Assembly: GCA_018902385.1 (NCBI GenBank)
Contig: JABSSW010000021.1
Span: forward strand, 496,001-560,000
Direction: 5' to 3'
Source: Physcia stellaris
Taxonomy: Eukaryota > Ascomycota > Lecanoromycetes > Caliciales > Physciaceae
DNA: 64,000 nt
Shown here: piece after piece, positions 10,882 through 23,400 of the stretch
Layout: the number at the start of each line of letters is the position of its first letter
How positions within the stretch are numbered: the first letter of the stretch is position 1
Notes under the pieces: model-generated
The model's database searches: none
Seen by the model: only the letters and a program-made list of their open reading frames with translations
Told to the model about the DNA's origin: nothing
Made by a program: the position numbers and the translations under genes

Positions 10882-12150
10882 TCAAGAAACCCACTCATAC
10901 TCCGGCAAAGGAAACCCATCACTCTCCGCAAAAGCGCCCGCAAAGAACCTCTGCACAAAGTCCAAAACCCTACTCCACGTGATAAAAGCAAAGATCCAAT
11001 TCCTGAGCCACACGCCCCAAGCCGTTTGCGGCGCCATGATCCCCGGAACCAGCGGCGGGATCTTCTGCATCTCGGTGATGATCGGTCTCATTCGTTGCTC
11101 ATAGCCGTTCAGTCCAGCCACGATATCTCCTTGATGCTTACTTATCTCGCCAGCCAGCAAGTAAGCGCCAGCGAGCGCGAGCGTCGTTCCTCCACCCGTG
11201 GGGCCAGGCGCGTAACCCGCATCGCCGACCATCACGAATCGGCCGTTGCTTAGGGAAGGAGGTTTGACTTGCACTACCTCACTAGCGTAGAAGTCGTTGG
11301 ATTCCATCATGCCTTTGACGATTTCGTCACTCCTCCATCCGGTACCGCTGTAGTGCTCAGCGATGAATCGCTTCAACTCCGCATCTCCCGCCTTCATCGC
11401 TTGCCTGAACGATAGTGTTGCGTCCGCGTCGTTACGCGGGTGGATCTTCATTAAGCAGATGCGGCTCACGCCCTCGGGATCGGGACCAATGGCATAGAAG
11501 CGGCCGGGAGCGGCACTGTAAGCTTGCCCGATCCTACTTCCCTGCAGGAGGTCTCCAGGGACAGAGAAATAGGCTGACCAGGTGTTTACGGATGAGATGT
11601 GAGTGCGGACACCGCAGCCGAGGCCGATTGCGCGCGTGCGAGAGGTCGCACCATCAGCAGCGACGACGAGGTCGTATTTCGTAGTTGGCAGTTTGCCGTT
11701 CGCGAATTCAACGGTGATGGGCCCATCTTTGTCCTCGCTTTGCTGCATTGAGGCGACTTGCTCCCCGAACACATACCTAATGTTCTCATCGTCTTTGGTT
11801 AGGTCATACAGTATCCCCGCCAGATCGCCCCTGAAGATCTCATACTCGGACACCAAGCTCTGCTGATCCGGGTTCCCCGTCGCCCTGATCGTGCCATAAG
11901 GCCGGCCGTCAGAGCGCACGAAGCTGAGACCGTCGAGCGGGCAGAGTTTGGAGCGGACGGCGGCTTCCATACCAGCCATCCGCCGCATGACGGTCACGCC
12001 ACAGGTGCGGATATCGATGTTTTGGCCGCCGGGGCGGAGGGCTGGGAAGCGCTCGATTATGGTGATGGAGAAACCGGCGCGCGAGAGCCAGTAGGCTGCT
12101 GTGGGGCCAGCTATCGAGGCGCCGACGATAAGGGCCGTTGGGCGAGACAT
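10882..12150 (-). CDS. FAD-dependent monooxygenase (PHBH-fold group A), 422 aa
   Basis: Single exon. The N-terminus carries the dinucleotide-binding motif VGASIAGPTAAYWL (residues 9–22), followed by the E-R of strand 2 (IIERFPALRPGG). The middle holds the DG-type motif 'D-L-V-V-A-A-D-G-A-T-S' (about 160–170). The C-terminal half has the FAD ribityl-binding GD motif VGDAGYAPGPTGGGTTLALA (about 310–330). These are the three hallmarks of class A flavoprotein monooxygenases, which hydroxylate aromatic or polyketide-like substrates using NAD(P)H and O2. Length fits the family. No signal peptide is seen. The substrate cannot be told from the sequence; no biosynthetic cluster partner is adjacent, so detoxification or degradation of an aromatic is as likely as secondary metabolism. 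Confidence 0.92.
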   Translation of the reverse strand: MSRPTALIVGASIAGPTAAYWLSRAGFSITIIERFPALRPGGQNIDIRTCGVTVMRRMAGMEAAVRSKLCPLDGLSFVRSDGRPYGTIRATGNPDQQSLVSEYEIFRGDLAGILYDLTKDDENIRYVFGEQVASMQQSEDKDGPITVEFANGKLPTTKYDLVVAADGATSRTRAIGLGCGVRTHISSVNTWSAYFSVPGDLLQGSRIGQAYSAAPGRFYAIGPDPEGVSRICLMKIHPRNDADATLSFRQAMKAGDAELKRFIAEHYSGTGWRSDEIVKGMMESNDFYASEVVQVKPPSLSNGRFVMVGDAGYAPGPTGGGTTLALAGAYLLAGEISKHQGDIVAGLNGYEQRMRPIITEMQKIPPLVPGIMAPQTAWGVWLRNWIFAFITWSRVLDFVQRFFAGAFAESDGFPLPEYEWVS

Positions 12151-13934
12151 CTAGTTGGTTGAGGTGAAGAAGGAAGGCTAGGAGGTAAGCGAACACAGTG
12201 CAATGAGATGTAAAAGTCAATGATCGAATTGAGCAGCAAAGAGACGATAACGAAGATTCAGAAGGAGGGTAATGAGCACCAGGAGGCTGAGAACAGAGCT
12301 TAAGGAGAGAGGAGCCACTTATATAGGATCTCAGCCCACAATATTACTTAGCTAATGTTGTCGCCTGCTGCCACTAGGGAAACCTTATCGACGGCAAATC
12401 ATGCCACAACGCGCCTATCACTCCCAGCGAGTTACCTCGAATTAGGCTATAGTTGACTCAAGAGTTTGCATTAGCATTGAATCAGAAGCATTTCCGATAT
12501 TTAAGTTACCATCTCTTCTCGCGGCTCAAGTCAAGCAATTGCAAGTGCGGCGTCGGGCTAAAAACCGTCCGAGGGTTTCTGAGGTTTGATTGGTGGACTC
12601 GGGTCCCTGTTTCGGGCGTTTCGCAGTCACTAAATCCGATACCGGCCGAGGGTGGCCTGTTTCAACAAGAACCATGCAAGCCTTGGGTATCACCGCTGTT
12701 CGCGCCAAGCAGAATCCTGTTAGTCTACCCTGGGAACACGGGTTCGAGCCAAACCAAGGCAGCTCTGCACCTTTCTTTCTCGACTTGACCTTTGACGATG
12801 TGGGCAATCTTTTCATACTCGAAGACATCTACATCCCTGGCCCCAGAACACTCGATGATAGTCTCCCCGTGATACACTGGTAGGGTCCATGTACAGGCTT
12901 GAATGCACTTGTGGAGAATGGCGGTATGAATACCTAGGTCAAACGCTTACAAGCATATACAGCTCGGGAGGTGCCCTCAAGCCAACACAACGACAGAGAC
13001 AAAGATCAATGATGCCTGGGGCTTGTCACATGAAAAGCGCTTGAGTCAGGAGTATTAGACTCTGCTTTCTGTTTTGTGTTCATCTTAACGTCCAGTTTCA
13101 GGCTTGGAGGTTTATACGATGTTAGAAAATGCGGATCCGAAAATATACAAGGTCAAAGAAATATATGTACACAGCTGATGTGCTGATCTCGATTGAACTC
13201 AACACTATTTTTAAGCTCACAAAAATGTTTGATATTGATCACGCTTTAAATGTGTGATGAAAATTGTGTTTTGATGTTTGGAAAAAAATAAAATTCGATG
13301 AATGATGAAAAGATCATTTGAATATCTTAGCACGAGATTGAGATTCCATTGAAGATAGCCAATTTCGGAGACGGTTTTTCAAACACTATGTGTGTTTTGG
13401 AAGCCTTCTCTCGATGTTAAACATCTCCAATCGAGCTATCAAGCTCTACCAATTCATTTTGTCGCTAACACTCATCTTGGTACCGAAAAGATGACTTCAA
13501 AAGCGCGTTTTGGTGTCAGGGCGGCCTTCATCGTGTCTTTTCTCCATTGAGATGAATGAGAATCATGCGCTCGAAGTCTATCATTGCATATGATAACACT
13601 GAGAGCACTGTTTTGATCTTAGATATGCCCGACACGAGTTTTCTGATACAGTCTTGTGAGGTGTTATAGTTTCGAATTTCCCTGTCTCTCCTTTTTTCGC
13701 CTGCTTAATCACCGAGATCAACGACTTAGGATATATTTCCAGTTCTTGCTCACGTTCGATTAGGCTTTACTTTTTTTCGTATGATGAGTCTCAAGATCTG
13801 GACCAAGGTCTCTTCAAGGCCTCGGCTTGATTGAAGGGTGTTCTTTGCGTGTCAACCATTCTCGCCTTATAGCTGATTTGCATAGTACTCATTCTGGTAT
13901 TATTTACGTTGGAGAAACATCTGCTCAGCACAGG
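12151..13934. other. Intergenic, no supported gene
   Basis: Open frames near 12,453–12,883 on both strands overlap one another and match nothing I know. From about 13,130 the DNA becomes more AT-rich and may include old repeat material. It holds the promoter of the FAD gene at its left end. Confidence 0.4.
12318..12325 (-). promoter_or_regulatory. TATA box of the FAD monooxygenase gene
   Basis: TATATAAG on the minus strand, about 168 bp before the ATG at 12150. Confidence 0.45.
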
Positions 13935-15153
13935 ATGACACAGATGACCGTCCACGAGGGATCGATAGATTGGGGGTTCAAAGCTAGCGAAGGAATGGCA
14001 CGGCTCTACCACACGGGCTGCTCCATGTTAGCTCCTGCTTTCATCGCAATCATCGGCTGGCTTCTGGTGGCTTTGGATAGCATCGGAAAGTTGACTGCGT
14101 ACTGGCAAGGTTATCTGCAGCGCCTTCAGCCTCGCGCATCCGAGACGAAAGCTCTTGTACCCAACCCAGTAAGCTACCTGTTTGCTAATATACCCCAGTC
14201 AGGTTCTGCTGAAGGGTTAAGGCATCGACGTAGAAGTCCTGTATACTGACAACGACATAGCAACTTGCGAGCCCGCTGTTCAAAATACCAGGAGAGACTA
14301 GGATGGCAATCTATAGGTACCTGCTGATCTCAACGAATGATCAATTCCTCATCAAGTATCCGGATCAGCTTCTACATGCCAGGGAGAGTAGACTTCGTCG
14401 ACGTGAGGTATTTTCCAAACGCGGCAAGAAACCACTTCAGGCGGGAACGGACTCAACTCTCCTCAGAGCGTGCCGCAGGATCTATGAAGAGGCTTTGTTC
14501 ATCCTTTATAGCGAAAACACCTTCCGTTTCGATGGCCCTGGCAAAGTGGACTATTTCAAAACGACGGGACTAGATTCTTTGCAAAGTAAGTTACGTGAAG
14601 ACTAATGAGCATGCGGACCCAACTGACAGGTTCTAGTGACCAATTGTCTTGGAACGGCGTCTCCCGTCTTTGGCCTGCAATCGAATCCATTGGGACGACT
14701 GAGTCTGATACGACATCTAGAACTCGACTTGAGGATTGGGGATGCTGCAAACATGTCTAGTTTCAGTGGGTGGTTACCTCGTGAGGTGGTGATGGAAGAA
14801 GGCATAGAAAAGACATGGGCAGATTTCATCCACCAGAGCAGGATAGTCCATGGTCCCGACCACGTATGCTTTTCAGCGCTAGACACTTTGAAGCTTGATT
14901 TCAGTAGCTGGCTTTCCGGTGGAGAAAACCTGGAAGTAAGTCAAGCGCCTGGAGATGTGACGGAACTTTGCGTAACTTCACATACTGACTTGAGTAGGTG
15001 CAAAAGTTTGTCAGAAGGTTCCGACCACATGGAGGACTTTCGGCGCTCTACATTATTGGCATTAGAAACGTAGAGGTTCAAGATGCGCTAGGACGAGGAC
15101 TTCTTAAGCCAGGTGGGCTTTTGTTGGCCTATGAGCGTCGGAAGTCATCCTAG
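13935..15153 (+). CDS. 2EXR/DUF7730-like fungal protein, paralog C (4 exons, about 337 aa)
   Basis: Exons 13935–14168, 14261–14585, 14637–14935, 14998–15153; introns GT–AG with phases 0/1/0, as in paralogs A and B. The start is uncertain: in-frame ATGs at 13827, 13944 and 13995 are alternatives; I prefer 13935 for a short leader before the membrane segment (GCSMLAPAFIAIIGWLLVAL). Exon 2 begins QLASPLFKIPGETRMAIYRY, then 'T-L-L-R-A-C-R-R-I-Y-E-E-A-L-F-I-L-Y'. Exon 3 has NPLGRLSLIRHLEL and 'V-C-F-S-A-L'. Exon 4 has RPHGGLSALYIIGI. All splice junctions restore the frame, so it looks intact although it sits only ~300 bp from the mutated block. Function unknown. Confidence 0.8.
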
Positions 15154-15424
15154 ATAATCTGAGTTAAGGATTTTGGGTGACTACCGAATCATCAACGATT
15201 GGCTGTCATATTGATCTCCGGGTGATCTATAAATGACTGATGTATACAGTGACCGTACGTGACCTTGCAATCAATTAGCGTTCGTTCTCGTTGTATTGTC
15301 GACAGTTGGGTGAAGATGTGGGCACTGAGTCTCCTTATTCATCATGTGATGGGACTGGGGTCAAGGAAAGCTTTTACTATAAAGCCCATAACCACCCACG
15401 CTTTCGAAGCCTGATGCCAAAATC
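15154..15424. other. Transition between paralog C and the AT-rich block
   Basis: Normal-composition DNA without a supported gene. Confidence 0.4.
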
Positions 15425-15525
15425 AGAGAAATTTAGGACTTGCTTATTAACCCAGTACAAGAATTCTTCCTTAGCGTGAGGTGCAGAGCTTGACGTCCGA
15501 GAATTAGAATTACAGCTTTATCGAT
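15425..15525 (+). repeat. Fragment homologous to the pogo-like element at 8119–9340
   Basis: Aligns by eye to about 8370–8490: AGAAATTT, then CCAGTACAAGAATT, then TAGCGTGAG and GTGCA/ATGCA blocks in the same order. It marks the left border of the AT-rich block. Confidence 0.6.
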
Positions 15526-18219
15526 AGTTGAATGATCATGATAAATTCAACGAAAATGAAAATAATCACGATGTTTTCGAGCAAAAAATTGATAATTCAA
15601 ATGAACGAATACAAAATAATTACGAAAAACAAATTCACGAATGTAAAAAATGTTTGAATTGCAAATTGTTAAAATGAAAAAATGAAAAATTGACGAAAAT
15701 GCGATTTTGATTGAAAAAATGTAAATATGTTTGAATGTCGCATAATGTATATATATGCAAATAAAAAATCAATATTTTAATGAAACGAATTTGATTGAAT
15801 GATTTAACGATTAAAATTGTAAATAAACATTTTTCATTCAAAAAATCGCGAATTCGAATCGTATAATGAACAAAAAAAAATTCGAAAACGAATGAACAAT
15901 TCGTTGATTATTTCATGATTACAAATGTTTTTTGATGCGAATGAAAATTTTCAAAATAATCGAATTGATAATTTGAAATCATTGTTAACATGTGAAATAT
16001 AACAAACAATAAACATTATTTTTTTGTTGTTGTGACAACGTTGAAAATTGATATTGAACGCAAAACAAAAAAAAAAATAATTGAAACGTTGACGAAACAA
16101 CGACGATTGTACAGAAAAATGTCAAAACAAAATCGTGACGAAATGATGTACGAATCGAAAAAAAAAAATGTTGAAAACGTCGATCGAAAAAACAAAAACG
16201 ATGTAATGATATTGACGAAACGAATAATACAAAAAGAAACGAAAAAAAAAAATGAAAAAAAAACGAAAAAAAAACGATTTCAACAAATGTTTCGACAAAT
16301 TTCTTGATTTGAAATGAAAAAAAAAACGCAACAAATCGTAAAATTGTTATTGATTAAAAAAAATTAATTTCATGTATTGATGTCGAAAATCATTTATTTC
16401 GTCGTTATCGAAAACACGATCGCACGATCACAATTAAACGTGTGTGAAATTTACGACGTGATAAAAATTCAAAAACGCGTTGAATCGTGTCAAAAATACG
16501 TTTTTCAAATTCAAAATTTCGTATTACAACTCATCGTCAAAATGTGAAAAATGAACGATTTTGTACTATGTTGAATGAAAAGCAAAAATTGAAATAAATG
16601 AAAAAAAAATTGCGAAAACGACGATTTTTGAATTAAACGAACGTGCGAAAAAAAAAATTTTCGATTTCGAAATATCAATTCACGACATGACGATCATGAA
16701 ACAACAATTGAAATGAAATGTTTGTTTTCAAATTGATTTTTTGAAAAAATTTTTTTTTCATTCACAATTGACGATGTATTGACGCGAAAAAAAAAATATG
16801 ATTTTATGAATACATGCATTATGACGTTTTATTTGAAACGATTATTTTTGACAATTGACGCAATTGTGTGAATCGTGCAATTGTCATTGTTGAAACGTTT
16901 TTTTTCGCGCAAAAACAAAACGTTTTTATTGTATTATTTTTAATTTTCGAATTGTTATCGCAAAAATTTATCGAAATACGATCGTTATAATGATTTTTTA
17001 TTTCATTCAAACATTTGTTCGTTTTTTTTCATTCATTTTGCGTCAAAAATATTCAAATATTTGTTTTTCAAATTCAAATTCATTTCAATCATGTTCATTT
17101 TCGATCGAATTTTTTTGAATAATGTGTTTCGCAAATAATTTTTTTTTGAAATTATGATATTATTGTTTAACGTTTTAACAACATCGTAAATTTCATTCAT
17201 TTCATTTAAAAAATTTCGTTTTTCATTTTGAAAAAATAATCGTAAATTTTTTTTCGTCGTTATAAATTTTATTTTTCAAAATTCAAATCATTGTTTTCGT
17301 TTTTTGCATTTGAATTCAAACGTGTCGTCGAAAACATATTCGAACAAATGAATTGAAAAAAAATCGCGATGTATGTGATCAACAACAAAAAAAACAAAAT
17401 GTACAAACGAATGATAACGACATTGTTACAAAAAAAAATCGACGAATTTTATAACAAAAAAAAAATCAAATGAAATTTGAACAAACGTTTCAAAAAAAAA
17501 AAATTTGAACAAAATACGCAAAAAAATAAACAAATTGATTCAAATTAAAAACAACAATGTTCGATAACAAAAATAAAATAATTTTTTCATAATATATTGC
17601 AAAACATATTTTGTCGAAATTTTTAATATTTTATTTTAATATTGTAAAATATTGTACGCAATCAATGACAAATATTTATAAATGTAAAAATTAATTTTTA
17701 TGTGAAAAATTTGTTGTTAATGTGATAAAAACGTTTGTTTCACGATTAAAATTCGAAACGACGATAATTTATTTCAACGACAATTTATTGTAAAAATAAA
17801 AATAACGTTTACATCATTGATTGCAAAATTTTTTTTTCGACAACGTTGTTCATTTTGCATTTCAATTGCATAACATTTTGTACGAAATCAACGACATATG
17901 TGTATGAATGTCAAAATCAAATTTCGTGTGAATAACATGTTGTTACAACGTTTAAATTGTTCGTTTTTTGACGTTTTACAAAATTCGTTATTATATTTTT
18001 AAAATTGTAATTAACATTTTTCATTATCAATCATATCGATTTTGATGTTTAACTTTTACAAACAATTGCAATTTTTTGATTTCACGAATTAACGTTGATA
18101 ATTTCACGTTTCAAAATATTCATTTTTACGTTCAAATTGCAAAAATCAAATTTTTCGTTCAAATAAATGTCGTTTGATTTTTGATTTGATTATTGTTGCA
18201 ATTACAATTGTAATTGTTC

Positions 18220-18440
18220 ATTTCAATGCAATTGCAATTGCAATTGCAATTTTTAATAAAATGTATATACAAAAAAATTTTTAGCGTGCATTTCACATTA
18301 ACGCATTTTTAAAAATTTTTGTCGTTGATTGATTACAATCATTTGTGTTATAATATTTGATCGAAATAATCGTATTCGTGAACAAAATTCAACGATTTAA
18401 TCGTCGTTTGTCGTATATCGCGTACATGTATCAACGCATG
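18220..18440 (-). repeat. Inverted diverged copy of the pogo-like element interior
   Basis: Reverse complement of this segment matches about 8805–8960: TTAATGTGAAATGCACGCTA is nearly identical in both, followed by a TTTTTGTATATA stretch and TTGCAA repeats. Where they differ, the copy here often shows T for C before T (for example acgCTaatg versus gcgTTaatg). Confidence 0.65.
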
Positions 18441-20829
18441 AATTTGTTTTATTTTTCAAAATTTTTTAATCATTGCTTATTTCAAAATAAAAAAATTTAA
18501 AAATTGTTATTTTTTTTTCAATGCGAAACTTTTTTCAACACGTAAATCACAAATTGTGAATGATCAAATTATTCAAAATCGAAAATCGAACGATTATTTT
18601 CGAATTTTCAACGCATGAACGTGTTTTATTTTTCAACGTTCGTTAATCGTTATTTATTTCAATATAAAAAAATTCAAAAATGATCAAATTTTTTCAAATG
18701 CGAAAATTTTTTAAACACGTGAATTACAAATTGTTGCGATCAAATCATTCAAAATCGAAAAATCAAATTTTCATTTTTCAATATATAATTTTTTTTTTCG
18801 TTTTTTTCATTGTTTGACATTCAAATAAAATTTTTGCGCATTATTTTTCATATAATTTTTTTTTTTTTCGTTCGCACAATTTTTTTTTTTTTGATTTTAT
18901 TGTTTCAAATTTGTCGTTATGCATTTCATTTCAATTGTAAAAATCGACGATTAAATCGTCACAATTAAAAATTATCGAAAATTTGAAATAATGTATGTTC
19001 AAAAATGAAAAAAACGAAAAATCGTTAATTGTTATCATTATCAAAACACAAACAGAAAATATTCAAACGATTTTATTATAAATTCAAAATGTACATATTT
19101 GTTTATCGATAATATATTGTTCAAAAACAATTTCATTTATCAAATTTGATTTTTATCGCGATTTTTTTGATATTTTTATTAATGTCGTTAATTTTTTTTT
19201 TCGTCGACGATTTTGTTTGACGTTCGTCAAAACAATAAAATCGATTTGCAATTGAATAATTGCGTTCGAATGACAAATTTCGTCGAAATTCAAAAAAATA
19301 AAAATGCAACGTTTTTTGTTCAATGATATTTTTACGATTTCGATCGTGATAATCAACGTGTTGTTTCACGTGATAATCAAAAAATCGATTTAAATATAAA
19401 AATATTATATTTTGTTTTTTTTAAATTTATTACATCATTGAATGATTGAATAACAAAATTTCAATTTTGAATACGTTTATCATTTTTCGAAATACGTTAA
19501 GAAAAACTTCTTTTTCGACGAAATCGATAATCATTTTTTTGTTAATAAAATTTTTCACGTAACGATCAATTATATTATTGTATTCGATGAAAAATGTTAA
19601 TAATTTATTTCATTGCGTATTCATTTACGATTTATAATTAATGAATCGATTTGATTTTTAATTTTCAATCAAATTGTCAATTTTAATTTTATCGATTTCA
19701 TAACACGTTCGTTTACGACATTTTCATTTTCGTTTACAAATCGTTTGAGCGAAACGATATCGATTTCAAAACGTTTTATTTTTTTAAATTTTTTCAAAAT
19801 TCAAATTTTTTTTTTTCGACAATTTTTTTTCAAATATCATTTATATCGATTATTTCGTTCAAATTAATTGTCGTCAATCGAACGCAACAATTTTTTTCGA
19901 TTTTTTTCAATTTGTTTCAAACACAAATTCAAAAAAAAAAAATTTCGAAATCACGTTTTTCAATGTTTTTAATGATAATCAAACAAATTTCGTGAAAATG
20001 AATATTGAAAACACAATTGCGAAAACGTTTGCAAAAAAATTAAATTTCGAATCGTCGATTTTCAAAAAAATTCGACGACGAAAAATTACTTGATGACAAA
20101 AACACAAAAAATAAATTCGTTAAAACATTTATTGAAAAATTGAACATTAAATTTTTGCAAATTGCAATGTAACGAAAAAAAAATTGACGATTTCAATGAT
20201 TTTTTCATGTGACGTTTAATTTTTTATTAAAAATAAAATTTTTCGTATTGATTTGTATTTTATTGTTTGAATTCGTTTCATTGTCAAAACGTTATACATT
20301 TACGTAAAAACGTCGAAATTATTATTTTTTTGTATTGAACGAAAATCATTTTTATCATTATTAATTCGTCAATGTTTTTTTTTTAAATTGTCAACGTTTT
20401 CACAATGAATTATCAATGTTCGTATAACATTTTTCGTTTCAGAAATAGAAATCGCTTTCATCACAAATATTGTAACGATTAATTGAATCGAATCATAATC
20501 ACGTGATTTTTCAATCGAAATAAAAATTATTTATTTTATTTTCATTCAAATTATTTTGTTTTCATTTTCAAATTTTAACACAAACGACACAAAAATAACA
20601 TTAAATTTTTGTTCACAAACATTTTTTCGATTGTATTAAATTTTTTGTTTTCATCGAAAAAAAATCAAAAAAATACGTTGAAACTTTTTCAAATTGAAAT
20701 TGTTTGTTTTTTATTAAAATTATTTTTACATTTTTTTCATTGACACAGATGAATTTTTATTTTTCAAATTGTTTGAATTTTTTTGTTTAATTGTCATTAT
20801 CGTCGAAAAAATGTTTCATTGTTTATCGA

Positions 20830-23400
20830 CATAAAGCGTACAAACGAGTTATGCAAATTGTATAAACGTTATAAATCGACTTTTTAGTCATTAAACAATG
20901 AATAACAATATTTAAGTCGATTTCGAGTCATTTAATCAACAATAACAAGTATTTAAATCAAAATAAAACGTCAAAAGTCGAAAATCAGTTGTAGAAATTC
21001 GACATCAATTGAAAAAATCTCAATTAAGTTTAGCGTTTTCGCGTTTTTGATGTTCGTTGTCAAAAAAAATCAAAAAAATTAACGAAAACGCGTAACGACG
21101 TCGTTATAGAATACAATCTATAAAAAAATATTTATCGTTTTCTTTACAAAAAGTTTATTTTCTTATTGAATTAAACTAATCTTGACGAAAAACATCAAAG
21201 TTTTGATGCAACTTTTTCGCACATTGCACATCAATCAAGAACTTGATATGATTTTTGTTTATGTAATCAAAGTTGTAAAGTTTAATGAAAGAAATTCAAT
21301 ATTGTAACGTTTGTTAAATTCTGACGTGAACGCATCGAATTATTGAAATGCGAAATTTTGATCGCATACAAATTGATGAATTCGAAATTCGATGATTCAA
21401 ACATCAACAACAACATCAATTTCAATTTCATATCAATTCAATCACGAAAATTTCAACGAATTTCAACAAATCATGCAATTGACGTTGAATTTAAATTTTT
21501 CTATTACGACGCGTTCGCGTGATGCAGCAAATCGTCATGTCAAAAAACGAGAAAAACGAAATGTTCTTCAGAAACTTACTTCTACTTCTATTTTTACTTT
21601 TATTTTTATTTCGACTTTTGCATCGATCGAAATCAACGCTTTCTACGAATGTCATTCAATGACTGTTACATTTCAAACATTCGTCGAGTTTCGAGAATCT
21701 CATTACACAATCAATGATCGAAATGAAATGACGTTGAATAAACAAAAGTCTGAAATTTATTCGATTTCACAATCAACTCATATTCAGAATTCATTGATTA
21801 AAGCACGTTTCATGTTTGACGTTGCATTTGATGTTTCAAAAATTAAAACACATACGCGTTTTCAAATGAAATCACAGCAAAAACAGCTGCAAAAAAATCA
21901 AAAAGTTTGAAAAAATCAAATTTTTCAATACTTTTGACGATTGAAACGATTTGAAATCATACGAATCAATGAAGAACTTTTTTCGAATCTCGAATATCGA
22001 TTAAAACTGTCTGAAAAAACTTTGTTTCAAAAGCATTTTCGTTTTCAATCTTGAACGAAACGTTCTGTATGAAATGATTATGCTCATTGCAAATTCAAAA
22101 AGTATTACTCTTTTCTTTTTATCGCTGTTCGAGTCAACGATGAGAACGAAATTCGCTTGCATATGAGAAAGAAAATAATCAGACATAACAATCGTTTTCT
22201 TTTTAAATCGTTGACGAAATACGTTTGCAATGCAATGCAACGAAAAAAATGAAAACTTGATTTTTCACACAATATTTCAACTCGCGAAGAAATTCAACTT
22301 GCAAAAATATCAAGCGAACGAAAAAGACGAACGAAAAATAAATGCGAAAACAACAAAAATAGAAAGAAAAAAGCATTCAGCTTGATCAAACGAGTCGAAT
22401 GATTCTGATGAGTCGAACGATACATATATGATCGACGAATCGATCGATTCTGACAATCGTTCTGACGACGACGAAAAAATGCAATGAAACGAATTGATTG
22501 AATTGAAAATCGAAACAGACGAGCATAAATGAAAACAAAAAAAAAAACTTTACTCGAATATGTCATGATCGATATAATTTTCACGAATTGTTTTTTTCAA
22601 ATCGAATCGATTTTCATCAAATGTTTTATCAAATGTTTCATCAAATGTTTCATCAAATGTTTCAACAAATGTTTTATCGAATGTTTCATCGAATGTCTCA
22701 TCGAATGTCTTCATGCGCGAATCACTTTCGCAAACATACATCGATGCAAAGATTGCAAATTCGAGCTTTTGAAATCTTAATAAGTCAGAAAATCTCGTTG
22801 AAGAAACAGATTCGATTTGTATGACATATTCTCGATATCTTCGTCGCAAATGATCAGATCAGTCAGAATTTTGAGATCAGCATATGTACATAGTATTCAG
22901 AATGATCAATATCAAAACAAATACATTTTGATATTTTATTGCGTTATATTCAATCGAGAATCATGATATGTTTCGAAGATGTGATCAAATGATTGCAATT
23001 TTTGCAATTCAGACTTCATGTTTGACATTCAAATTTTCATTCAGATTTTCAAGTTGATTTGCGACATTCTTTTTTGATTTGATTAATTCAAAATCTATTT
23101 GACGTTTTATCATCGAACGTAATGCGTCATACAGTTGTTTCGCATCTTGCATTTCAATCAACAATCATTTATGATTTTCACTTATTTAATCAAAATTGTA
23201 AAACAAAATGAGCGCATTTCAACGTCGTAAAAATAACAAAAATCGATTCATTATCGCAATAGTTTTGAAATTTCGAAAATTACGTCGTTGTCAATTTTGT
23301 GTTCGTTTCGAATTTTGCAATTTTATCAGATTTGACTTTAACTTTGAGATTTTCCGACAAAGTTTTTTTAAAAAAACTTCCGAATCTACTTGTCAACGTT
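20830..23400. repeat. Less mutated island inside the AT-rich block
   Basis: CT and AG dinucleotides return in numbers (for example in 21,541–21,600 and 22,021–22,320) while CC and GG stay almost absent. A 172-codon plus frame at 21,392–21,910 and Ser/Thr-rich frames survive here, but nothing is recognisable. It probably came from a different or younger repeat, or was exposed to fewer mutation cycles. Confidence 0.6.
22609..22710. repeat. 12-bp minisatellite, about 8 copies
   Basis: Head-to-tail units of ATGTTTCATCAA with variants at two positions (C/T and A/G). On the minus strand it encodes a T-F-D-E/K tetrapeptide repeat within an open frame of 99 codons (22,550–22,849). Unit variants toward the right end carry GA instead of AA, so the copies diverged in order. 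Confidence 0.85.

Noticed and set aside
12453-12883. Overlapping frames on both strands that could be a small gene
   Set aside because: No start context, domain or homolog recognised; frames exclude each other.
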